Positions 43,370 to 53,700 of a stretch of 64,000 bases of DNA are shown in pieces (positions within the stretch are counted from its first letter, which is position 1; every line of letters begins with the position of its first letter). The position numbers and the translations under genes are program-made. A model generated the notes under the pieces. It worked only from the letters and a program-made list of their open reading frames with translations. It did no database searches and had not been told where the DNA came from. The DNA lies in the NCBI GenBank assembly GCA_012862575.1, contig BLSF01000007.1, positions 720,077 to 784,076 on the forward strand, written 5' to 3'. This DNA comes from Parietichytrium sp. I65-24A. Its lineage: Eukaryota > Sar > Bigyra > Thraustochytrida > Thraustochytriidae.

Positions 43370-44257
43370 GAATTGCCCTTGAATGAGACATTGATGCAAC
43401 TGGCAGAAGCAGTCGTGGAGGGCAAGAATGTGGTTTTCATCACTGGAGCGGGGCTGAGCGTGGCATCTGGCATCCCTCCTTTCAGGGGCAGGGGCGACGC
43501 GGTTTGGGAGCAGAGTATACATGCTTGGGGCACCAAGGAAAAGTTTCAAGAGGACCCTCTGGAATGGTACAACAAGTTTTGGCTGAAACACTTCGATGAA
43601 CTCAAGGCCGAGGGGTACTTGCCGAACAAAGGCCACGAGGCCATTGCCCTGCTCTCCAAAACCTTCTCCAATGTTAAAGTCATGACGCAAAATGTGGACC
43701 GCCTGCACCTTCACAGTATCGGGAAAGTCCCGGAAGAACAACTAATCGAGATCCATGGGTACGCGGGCGGGTACAAGTGCTACCGGGAAATATGTAAATA
43801 CGCATCCGAGGACGTCCATTTTGCGTCCCTCAAGGACAAAATCCTGAAGAATGAGGAGGGTAACTCCACTATCCGCTCTGCCTTGGACCTACCCAAGTGC
43901 CCGGACTGCTCGGATGTAATGGCGCCCAATTGTTTGCTCTTCGATGAGGAGTACACGGATCATTCCTCCTATCAATTCAAGAAAGCTAAACGGTGGCTCA
44001 GGTCTGCAGATATCATTGTCTTTGTTGGCACCTCTTTCTCTGTACAAATCACCCAAATGGCGTTCTGCGCTGCCTCCTCGAGGGGCTCGCCGGTGTACAA
44101 CTTTAACATCGACGATAACGTACCGGCGCAGTACCACAACCGCGTTCATGTGTATCCCGTGAATGGTCCATGCGAGGAAACGCTCAACCAACTCGCGGAA
44201 ATGCTCTCCTTGCGGCCCCCTTCAGAAAAGTCTGAACACAAGGCCGCAGAGCCTTAA
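43277..44257 (+). CDS. Sirtuin (SIR2-family NAD+-dependent deacylase)
   Basis: A 326-residue protein from the ATG at 43277. The copy of this ATG at 43133 belongs to the duplicated block and should be ignored if the duplication is artefactual. Seen: NAD+ site GAGLSVASGIPPFR (57-70), TQNVDRLH (137-144), catalytic H160 in EIHG, zinc Cys C168, C173, C208, C211, then GTSFSVQ (251-257) and YNFNID near the nucleotide ribose. These are the core sirtuin motifs. The family removes acyl groups from lysine using NAD+. The zinc pairs are CxxxxC and CxxC rather than CxxC twice. The N-terminal about 30 residues are strongly basic (KKRERERES, RKGRPRRGRK), suggesting nuclear localisation. The subclass is not clear by eye. 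Confidence 0.9.
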   Translation: MKAESKKRERERESGMDVRKGRPRRGRKASRELPLNETLMQLAEAVVEGKNVVFITGAGLSVASGIPPFRGRGDAVWEQSIHAWGTKEKFQEDPLEWYNKFWLKHFDELKAEGYLPNKGHEAIALLSKTFSNVKVMTQNVDRLHLHSIGKVPEEQLIEIHGYAGGYKCYREICKYASEDVHFASLKDKILKNEEGNSTIRSALDLPKCPDCSDVMAPNCLLFDEEYTDHSSYQFKKAKRWLRSADIIVFVGTSFSVQITQMAFCAASSRGSPVYNFNIDDNVPAQYHNRVHVYPVNGPCEETLNQLAEMLSLRPPSEKSEHKAAEP

Positions 44258-44687
44258 ACAACCGTCTGTCTTGCTGTGGCTGCTTCTGAGTGAAAACTCT
44301 CTTTTAGCCGCGTGTAGCCGGGTCGGCTTCAACTGAACCAACATCAATGAATGCAATATCACTTTTGTTTTTGCTTTGGGGAGATTCCTCCTCTTTGTTT
44401 GCTTGCTCTCTCTTCATTCGAAAGGCAGGCGCATTCTGCGGCGACCACGAATTATTATTTTTTTCCTTTTCCTAATTGTTGATGAGAATTCTCGATAATA
44501 TTTTTTCTTTTCTCTACAAGATTATTTTCATTGAACAAGTTCAGTGTTAGTGAACACAACTGTAAATTTTAAGTTTTTCTTTGTTCAATGGAAAGACTCT
44601 GTACCGGTAAACATCTGCTCCCTGGACTAGATCTCTGGAGCACGCAAACTCTAACACTCTATTTCAATTGACTGTGAAATCGATTCA
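44258..44687. other. Convergent intergenic spacer
   Basis: About 430 AT-rich bases between the stops of the sirtuin (+) and RhoGEF (-) genes, with one TACCGGTA palindrome (44602-44609). Only 3' untranslated sequence is expected. Confidence 0.6.
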
Positions 44688-46805
44688 TCAGCTTTGAATC
44701 GCCCTATTGATTTGCGAAGCCAAATCTTTAATCGAGGCAAACACCTCCTCCACCTGGCCATCGCTTCCCTTGGCAAGTTTGGAGAGCTCTTTAAACAGCA
44801 GCTCGTAGCGAGGGATTCGCTGGATTGGCATGATCAGAACAGCCGAAAGGCGCTGGGAACGCAAACGATTATCCGACTGCATCGACCTTTTCCAAATGTC
44901 CTCAAACGATCCATGTGTTGACTCCTTCACGCGACCGTTGCGCTTCTTCTGCTTTTTGAGCCTCTGCGAAGCCGCGATGAGCAGATCCAAACTGGGCCGA
45001 TACTCATTTGCGTACTGAGAGTAGACCTCGCTCGCTTCCTTCAAGAACGACTGCATAGCCTCCGAGGCGATGGTCACTCGGTCTGATTTGATGGTGGGGG
45101 TGCGCACCAAATCGATAATTTCGAGGTTGCTGAGTAGCAAGGTGCTGATGGACAGGATATCTTCTGCCCTGTGGCCAAAGATTTTGTCCACCTCGTGCTT
45201 CGTCAGCCCCAGCTGTTTCTTGGATTGACTTCCGTGAGCTCCCACAGCAACGTCCCGGATGTGCTTTACAAAGTCCGTGATTGCCAAGAGACTCTCCTGA
45301 TAAAAGTGCTCGGTCTCGATAAGCTCGTCTATGACTTTGTCGACTGCAGTGCGGGTGTCGCCAGCGCCCTTCTTCAATTTCTTGCCCTTCTCCAAGAGCC
45401 TCTGAGACAGTCTTTTCTTCTTGTACCACTCCACACCTGGCGCTCCGCTCTCGACCATAGCGCCAATCTCACCCTTCCACTGAGGTGGGAGCCCCCCGCA
45501 ATACTGTTGATAGGTCGCCTTTGCGATGCTGATAAAGGTGTGGTACTCGAACAACAGATGCGCGCTCTCGCCCTTCTCCGGGTCTCGCCAGTCGTAAAAG
45601 CTCTTGAGCTCTGCCGCTCGCTCCGTCGCAGCGTCTTGGAACCCTCTCGGTGTTGGAGGTGGCGGCGGTCCCTGCTGCTGGGGCACACTTTTGGCCTGCG
45701 TCAAAACCTTCGTCTTCGGGTCACGTTCCACGGGCTGGTCAAGCATGGACGTTTTGACCTTGGCCTTGGCCAAGCCTTTGCTTTTGTCTTTCTCCTGACC
45801 TTTGCTTTGACTCCGATGTTTAGACTTGCGCTTACTGGACGTGGAACCGGAAGAGTCAGACTGCGCCGCGGAGACAAAAGATGGCGTAGATACGTCGGAG
45901 TCCACGCTGTTCGCCTGTGCCCGATTGTCCAGGTCCAAGTTGCGGCCAAACTCCTCGTTCCCGCTTCCATTCCCAACTCCGTCCACGCTCGAGGCTGCCA
46001 GGCGCGGGCTCTCGGCCGGTGCGTACTTTCCGCTGGTGACGAAGGCCTTGCGCCTGCGAACTACGTCCTTGCGAGCAAGCGTGAGTTTCTGCTCTTTCCT
46101 GCGCAGCGTCTCGGCCCTATTGACCTTCTCCAGCTGGCCGATGTCCTGCGACCGCTGGCCGAGTGGGTCCACACTGCAGCTAGCGCCTCCCGCGGCCGCC
46201 CCAAACACCTCGTGGCAGTGCTGCACCAACCCATGGAGCGCTGCCACTGCGCCCGCGTACGACGTGGAGCTGCGACTCTCGAACGTCACGAACAGCGCAG
46301 GCCCCACCAGCGCGGCCACCTCGTCAGCTTCCATCGCCGCGCTCTCCTTCAAGGCACCGCACAATGCACCCAATGCCAGGTAGCTCCGCAGGCCCAAAGC
46401 ATCCAGAGCAGGGCCCAATTCTTCGCGTGTGGCGCTGGCCGAGCCGCTGCGTCCCGATGCGGAGAGCTTTTCTGCCGCGCAGCACAGCTGCATTCCTGCA
46501 GCACCTGACACGATCCCCGGCGAGCTTTCCACCACAATCTTGCGCACGGCCCCGGCCAACGCCTCGGCAGACGCTTTCGCCACCGAGTATCGAAGCTGAG
46601 CCATGCTCACGTCGCCGGAAGCGTCCAGCGCGGCCAGCAACTCGTCCACCAATCCGTCCGCCTCGCCATTCACCCCGCCGCTTACATCGCCGCTGCTCTC
46701 CACGAACAGCTCTCCGGCTCGACCGGGAACTCGACGCCGAAGGCTCTGGACAAGTACGGGCACAGTGCTCTGCAGCCGCTCAAGCTGCGCCCCGCGGGAG
46801 GACAT
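44688..46805 (-). CDS. RhoGEF (DH domain) with possible RhoGAP-like N-terminal region
   Basis: A 705-residue, intronless, GC-rich gene. The C-terminal about 215 residues are a DH domain: first helix VIDELIETEHFYQESLLAI (about 487) and the conserved region 3 LSAVLIMPIQRIPRYELLFK (about 650-670), which contacts the GTPase. DH domains catalyse GDP/GTP exchange on Rho-family GTPases that drive actin. The protein ends right after the DH helix bundle, so the usual PH domain is missing. Residues about 95-205 (LRSYLALGALCGALKESA, then EVAALVGPALF) resemble the second half of a RhoGAP fold, without a clear arginine finger. The middle (220-400) is disordered, with Ser/Lys-rich and polyproline (GPPPPPTP) segments that may bind SH3- or profilin-type partners. 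The ATG at 46805 is taken as start. Confidence 0.83.
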   Translation of the reverse strand: MSSRGAQLERLQSTVPVLVQSLRRRVPGRAGELFVESSGDVSGGVNGEADGLVDELLAALDASGDVSMAQLRYSVAKASAEALAGAVRKIVVESSPGIVSGAAGMQLCCAAEKLSASGRSGSASATREELGPALDALGLRSYLALGALCGALKESAAMEADEVAALVGPALFVTFESRSSTSYAGAVAALHGLVQHCHEVFGAAAGGASCSVDPLGQRSQDIGQLEKVNRAETLRRKEQKLTLARKDVVRRRKAFVTSGKYAPAESPRLAASSVDGVGNGSGNEEFGRNLDLDNRAQANSVDSDVSTPSFVSAAQSDSSGSTSSKRKSKHRSQSKGQEKDKSKGLAKAKVKTSMLDQPVERDPKTKVLTQAKSVPQQQGPPPPPTPRGFQDAATERAAELKSFYDWRDPEKGESAHLLFEYHTFISIAKATYQQYCGGLPPQWKGEIGAMVESGAPGVEWYKKKRLSQRLLEKGKKLKKGAGDTRTAVDKVIDELIETEHFYQESLLAITDFVKHIRDVAVGAHGSQSKKQLGLTKHEVDKIFGHRAEDILSISTLLLSNLEIIDLVRTPTIKSDRVTIASEAMQSFLKEASEVYSQYANEYRPSLDLLIAASQRLKKQKKRNGRVKESTHGSFEDIWKRSMQSDNRLRSQRLSAVLIMPIQRIPRYELLFKELSKLAKGSDGQVEEVFASIKDLASQINRAIQS

Positions 46806-47712
46806 GTGGCCTCTGTCCTTCTATGCCGCGGCCAACCCTGCCACCTCGCACGCGGGCACGAACTAATTGTTGCAGGTTGCCGCCGTGCCAGTGCAAAGTG
46901 CAAAGTGCAAAATGCAAAGTGCAAGTGCAAGTGCAAATGCAATTGCAAATGCGATTGCAAGTGCAAGTGGGGTTGCAGATGGTTGCAAGTTACTTCTGCA
47001 CATTTTATACATTAACTGGACAGGGCGATGGCACAGTAACTGATGAGTGCATTACGAGATACTACGCACTACGAGAGCTCGCTCTCACTGTCCTTCCTTT
47101 CCTTTCTCCTTTCTTCCCTCATTGTCCTCATTGTCCTCATTCCCTCTTTCCCTCCTTCCTTCCTTGCTTCCTTCCTTCCCTCGTGAGAAAACCTCTCCCC
47201 GTAGACAGCGCTTTAGCCAGACTTGGGGAAGATGGAGCTGATGTACATTGAGGATGAAAGGAAGTGATGTAAGTGATGAAATGATGGCGCGTTTGCCACT
47301 CTGGCGCAGTGGCTCAGACTGTGTATGCAGACGGCAGACGAAGGAGACGGAGGAGACGGAGGATGGGAAAGAGACTCGAAAGCGAACCTCATTGACCGCG
47401 ATCGTTTTGAAATGAATAACTTGGAGAGCGAGGGGTCATGTCACGTCCATGGACGGAGTGCACACAGTGATCTATGGGAGGCTTATCGGACAGACTAGCG
47501 TTTGCTGCGATGCTCGCACTTTTGCATCTGTTTGCACCTGTTTAGTTTGACACAGCCAAAGATCTATACTTCTTTCTTTACAAGCTACTAGTACTTGAGT
47601 CCATGAGACCATTGAGACCATTGAGACCGAACGAACCCAAGTGTGCACAGATTTACACACAAGCTGATAAGAGGTGTTAACTCACTGTGAGTGCCAGTAG
47701 GATCGAGTGAAG
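46806..47712. other. Intergenic between RhoGEF and giant gene
   Basis: About 900 bases between two minus-strand genes. It contains a GTGCAA-type array next to the RhoGEF start and a long pyrimidine tract (about 47085-47185, CCTT units). Plus-strand frames here come from the repeats and from the GC-rich opposite strand. Confidence 0.6.
46891..46970 (+). repeat. GTGCAA/GTGCAAA-type array
   Basis: Imperfect six- and seven-base units of GTGCAA, shading into TTGCAAATGC, 85 bases upstream of the RhoGEF start codon. Confidence 0.85.
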
Positions 47713-50700
47713 CTAGGTAGAATCGAGTTTGGAGGCATAGGAAGTGCAGAAATCCGCGAAAGACACCTGCCCCAGTCCCGTGGAGTCTCTTTCACGAATC
47801 CATTTGAACAGCTCCCTGTCTGGCACATGGGATCTGCCAAGCTCATTAAAGGCCGTCCGCAGCTCCACGAAGCGAATCCCGTCCATGTCTCGGCCGCCGC
47901 CGTAACGCAAGAAGGTCTTCCATAAGCCGCTCACCTTCGTCCCTATGGCTTCGCGAACCGCAGGCGAAATGGTTTCAACGGCGTCTTCGAGCGAGATTAG
48001 CTCTGAACGCCGCTCTCGCTTTGGCACCCCCATTCTCGCGAATGCCGCCAGAGGATCGTTCTTGTGAACTGATGGGGTATACTCGTCGCTTACAGTCTCG
48101 CTCCGTGCTGCCTTCTTCAACTTTCCATCTCTAGCAGCGCTGTCGCCGTTTTTAAGGTGTTCGACCAAGTCCTTGCACTGCTCAAAGTCAAGGTCGGCCC
48201 CCGATTCTTTATGCGAAGACAACCCAAGCTCCACAAGAGCGTTCGAAACGGATTCAGCGTCAAAGGCTTTCGATGAGAGAACTTCCGATACGAATCCCGC
48301 AATGCGGGAAACGCCGTGGATCAGAAACCCACCATTACTGTAAGCCTGGAATGCAGACTTCATTCGACTGCTTTGTGATGCACCCCTGCCTTTCCTCAAA
48401 GCAGCCGTCTCTGACCTCGATTTAGTGCCATTCGAGCGAACATTTTCATCCGCAGACTTTGACAGCCTGGCCTCCTTCTCGTTTCTAGACATCCACTCGC
48501 CGTGCACCTTTTCAAACTCTTGAAATGTAAGCCCGTGAGCGTATCGTAGCCCGAGGCTACGAACTATCATCTTTACCTCATCAAGCAGCACAGTTCTTGA
48601 GCCGGCAAGAGCGCTTAAAGCGACCTGCAGCTCCTCGATCTGCAATCGCCCGTCCGTGTCACGGTCATATTTTTCAAAAATTCTAGACAGCAGTGACGCC
48701 TCCGCTCGGCTTTGGTGTTGCTCTGAAGCGTCCTTTTGCGCCAAGGCTGGAGCAATCATAGTGTTAAAAAAGCTGCAAAATTGATAAAAGTCGAGCTCCT
48801 TGTAATCAGCGCAAAACTCTTTGACAGCTTTGCGTGAGCCTTCCACCCCAACCTCTTTCAGGAGCAGTACTAGTTCGGCGAGATTAATGGTTTCCCTTCT
48901 GCCACCCTTTTTGGAGAATCGATTAAAATACTCTCGCGCGAGAACAATGTTCTCCCCTAGCAAGTCAATCACTTCGCCGGCATCCTCCGCATTGCTCTCC
49001 AAAATGCGGCTCTCCATTTTCGAAGATTTGTCAAGGTTGAGTCTACTCGGGCGAATGACACCCCGACCGGAAGCGCCAAAGACGGATCGAGATTCGCGGG
49101 ACTTCCCCATTGGCTCACTATAGTTGCTGGGCGATGAGCCTGCAGTTCGGCGCTTGCCGAATCCTGCCCGCTCCCTTTGGTCTTCGTGTTCCTCGGAGTA
49201 CGCCTTTACGGAAATTAAATTCGCCCCACCCACTCGCCGAGCTCTAACTTGTGCCTCCCACTCGTCCCATAAGTGCCCCAATACCGCATTTTCCTTCTCA
49301 ACAGAAGATCCAGAGGCTAAAACTGTGGGCAAATCAGCATCTCTCTCAAGTTCAGTTGCAAGAGGTGACCCTGCGAACCCGGCTAGAAGTTGAATCAACC
49401 ACTTCGTCATCTTCACTTCCCGCAACCGCTTTGTTTTCCAGATCCTTTCCCTTTGCAAAGCAATGAGACCGGAAGATTTAACGATACCGACTAGTTCCGA
49501 CACAATGAGAGCGTTCCACTCCTGATACCGCAATACATCCCGAACCATATAGATCGCGTCCTCGCGCAATAAGTACGCCTGACGATACGGGCTCAAATTT
49601 GCGCTCAGCACGTGCCGCACCTTGTTCTCGTCGAAAAAGGTGTCATCCATCAAAAGATCTCTCACGATAAAATGAACCAAGCCGCATTTGATCGCACTCC
49701 GCTGAACTTCCTCTCGTCCCATACTCATCATTGAGGCCCAAACTTGCCGGGCTGTCTCACTGCGACCGGGCCAAGCGTTCAAAATTTCAACAGCACGTGC
49801 GACATCTGGACGACTTATGGCCGAGTTAAGGACTCCTTTATTTGTTCGGAGATAAGCTGCAAATCGTTCCGAGAATGCAGGTCCCACATGGGGAAATAGA
49901 GCCGAGTACAGACTTTCTTCTTTCAGACAAACCGAACCTAAAAAGCTGCACAGGGAGGCTTGCTGCTGAAGTATTTCACGAGTCAAGCAAGAGAGCTCAA
50001 ATGTCTCATCACCCACTATGTCAGAGTAAGCCCCTATCATCCCAGTATCTGTTATCAGTCTAATCAAAGTGAAGCCAGGCTTGGATGCTTCTCCGACTGC
50101 ACGATGATTTCGCAATGTGTCAGTCCCAAGAGTGCACAACTCGGTGAGTACAGCACGCTTTTCTGGGGAGAGACTTTCGGACAATTTAGCGCTCTCCCAT
50201 ACCCGAGGAAGCCATTTGGACCAAACCTCCTCCAACAAAGTAATTGTTTGGCCGAAAGAGTCGGCCTGTATGCCTGGCTCTTCAGAGCCACCGTCCCCAA
50301 ACATACGTGAAAAGTGCTCTCGTGTACAGACCATCTTGATGCGTGGCAGCACCTTACGAATGTCTCGAACGGTGTTTGCGAAACGAGCCTCTTCAGCAAG
50401 CTCTTCTAGCCCTGCAATTGTGCTGAGCGCGGCCAAGTCGGGAAATACCATGTCTTGCTCGGCCTCCAGAGCGTCAGGCAGTCCACTACATGCAAGCAAG
50501 ATTTCAAGCATCCAAACAGATCCATGCAAAACAATCTTTTCAAGAATCTGCGCAGCTTGTTTGTTCTGTTTTCGAATCAACATCTTTGCAAGAGTTGGCA
50601 GCACATCGCAAGATGGCCACGCCATGACGAACTCCGGCCCTGCGCTAACTTGAGCATCAAGAAGGGAAAACGCGGAGTCTCTTACTTGTTGGTCTGGATG

Positions 50701-53700
50701 GTGCAGGTGCTGCACAATAGCGACAGTGCAACTTGGGCACGAAAACTCCTCGCAAAGCTCTCGGACAGAATCTTTCGAGACCGGAACGATAGAGTAATCT
50801 GCGACAGTCCGAAACATTGTTTCAACAGCTGCAAATGCACTCAGAGTAATTTCCGCGTCAGGATCCCCGAGCAAGTGCTTGATTTTGGGAACCAAGCGAA
50901 GATCAATGCACACCTGCAATCTCTCCATCGACGACGGCACAAGCATATCAAGCATCTGACGAGCTGCGACAAGGCGGCCCCTAGAGCCCCTCTTGGCGCT
51001 GAATAATTGAGTCAGAGCCGACCCCACCGGAACAACATGGCCAAAATATTGCATAGGCCGGTAAAACCTTGGCTTCACAAGCTCGCCCCCGGGTGTGGAC
51101 ATATTATACTTGAAACCGTTAGATATATACCTTCGAACAACCTCCGCGTTTGTGGACCCCAGACCATCGTCACCTAGGAGATCTCGTATCACAGGGGAGA
51201 TCAGTTTTTCTTCACTTGGGAACCAAAGTTCTCGCCCATTCCCATAATACAATTTCAAGCACGCTTCTGTCAGCTCAGGGACGAAAGGCTCCAGCGAGCA
51301 GCCGGGCTTGGCAAGATCTGCGATCATCAACTTGAATCCATGTGCCAACCGCTTCAAAAGTCGCAAACCCATGTGCTCTTCCTGGTTCGGAGCACCACTC
51401 GAACCTTGCGCCCTTTGTGAGGCGGAAAACTGCAAGCAAATGTCAACAATGTCCAGGAGCCCTGATGCTCTTACTAAGACCTGGCACTCAGAGATCCAGC
51501 CCGCGTCAACGGCTTCCCTCGTTCCCGAGGATACAGGGGCAGGCGCAGTACATATACGAACGATCTCTTCAATCACATCCAACAGCAAGCGGGCATCTAT
51601 TCTATTGGCCAGAGCCTGCACCTTGAGAATCTCAATTTGCTCTATTGCGCCAAAGCTATCTCCATGCAGGGCAGTTTTCGCTGAAACGCCGGAAAGAATT
51701 AACTGTGACGCAATCTCCTCCGCTACCAGAATATCTCGCTCGGACAAGCAAAAGTAAGGAAGCTTCATCAAGTCGCTGATTAGAGGCCGAGCTTCGCTAT
51801 CGCAACTTAGACACTGGAGGATAACGTCTAGTACCTCCTTGCACCAGTGGGAATTTACATCATCGCCTTCAAGTGTTGATCCGAACGAAGATGTTGCGAG
51901 TGAGTCCACCAGAAGACTCAAATCAGCGGTTTCTCTGCCCACACCGCCCATCTGCACTGGAGCGACGATTTGTAGCTCCCCTCTTGGTCCTACTGACAAC
52001 TTTGTCTTAGAGCATTCAGCATGCGAAGTCATTGTCCGAAGGGAAGCAAAGATTCTCTCAGCACCTGTGCAACTACTTCTTTCATGAAGGATACCCCCCA
52101 CTGACTCAAGAAGAAACTCTCCAAAGCACCAGGAGTCATACTCTTGAGTGAGAGAGTCGCAGTCCGGGGGATCGTACAAAAGCTCGCTCGGCCCACAGAC
52201 TTCAGATAGATCTGCACCACTGACCAGCCTTCCGCTCGTGTCTCCATCGATACCTACCAGTCCGGCAGTTACTAAGCTTGCCAGTCGCACGTATCGCCCG
52301 CAGGGAGAAATCAACACTTGGCGAGGCCTTGGTCCACGCAAAATTATACCGTGGTTGTGCAGTGCTTCTAACTGCTGCAGGAGCTGAGCTCCCCAAAACC
52401 TTAACAGCTTTATTCGAGCCGGGGCACCCAGATAGCCGTACCGATCAAACGCGTCGCGAGCTGTGATCCAACCTTCCTGTGTATAGAAGACAATATGACG
52501 GCCATCTCTCTTTGCATCAGAGACGCTGGTCGCGTGCTTGGCATTTTCCACCAAATAGAAACCAATTGCATGCTCGTGTTGCAGCAGTCTGTACATGGAT
52601 AGCTCTCGCTCCACATGGCCTTCATATATCCCGCCTGAGGTCAATTGTTGACGATCAAGTTTGTTGTCGCTAATGACATGAATGCATAGAGGAATGGGCT
52701 GATCGCTTGCGGAAGGGTGCCAGCCTCTACCGTGATACACCAGCCGCCCAGGAGAACTTTGGGACTTGTCCAGTGCAAACTCGTGGATGCGGTACGAGAG
52801 CGGGTTTACATGCCCAACGAGTCGATCGTAGGTGCCTTTGAATTCGGAACCCGGTACCTCGCTAAACACAAAGCTTTGTTGGTGTACAAAGCCCGACGTG
52901 CTTGTTTTCTCTTCATCCGTTTGGATTTGCATGTTTGCCGAGAGAAATTCAGAAGCATGTTTCTGGAGCAGTGATCCTAGCTTTGCAAGTGCCTGATTAG
53001 TCAATATTACCTTTTCCTGCATCATGACGGCTTCGGCAGCTAACACGAAGCGCTCAAAACCCGATATGTTTGCCATCTCTTGCTCTGTCTTCAAGGTTAA
53101 TGAAGTCGGGGCTCTAGCAATCCTACTCAGGTTCTCGCTTACAAGGCGCAGAGGATCAAGAGCGTCAACAATTCTCAGGAAAACCTTCTCTGGGATTTGA
53201 CCGGTCCATAAGCTGGAAGGGCCTTCGCCGTTTTCAAGGACCAGGTCAGAGCATAACTTTTGTATAGCTTCTACGCTTGCGAGCCCTCGGTGAAGGAAGT
53301 GTGTCCTCCTCAAGACTTCGTATAGATGCTCGACAGAGCAAGATTGAGCATGGAATCTTGTGCAGGCTTCAAGCAGCTGATCCATTCTAATGCTCACCAT
53401 CGCACCCCCGCCACTCAAAAGATTCCTAAATTCGCTCAAATCAGCTCCAAGACCAAGCTGGAGCGCGAATGTTGTAACGTGATCTCCAGTCAGTAGCTCA
53501 TGCTTGACTTCTTTGATTAGGTCGTCCACACTGGCATGTTGCCCGATTGCAACCCTATCATGCAGAGCCGCAAAGCTTGCAAGCATGTCAAAGTATCGGT
53601 CACCCCAATTCATTGGGAGGCATCGCATCGCTTGATAGGCATCAACTAGGCTTTTCTCGGTGTCAAACCCACTTTGTGGAGAGTGGTCCAGGGTTGCACA

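Noticed and set aside
45171-46508. Plus-strand 445-codon open frame opposite the RhoGEF gene
   Set aside because: It lies antisense to a GC-rich coding region. The composition is Leu/Arg-rich with no motif, while the minus strand has a clear DH domain.
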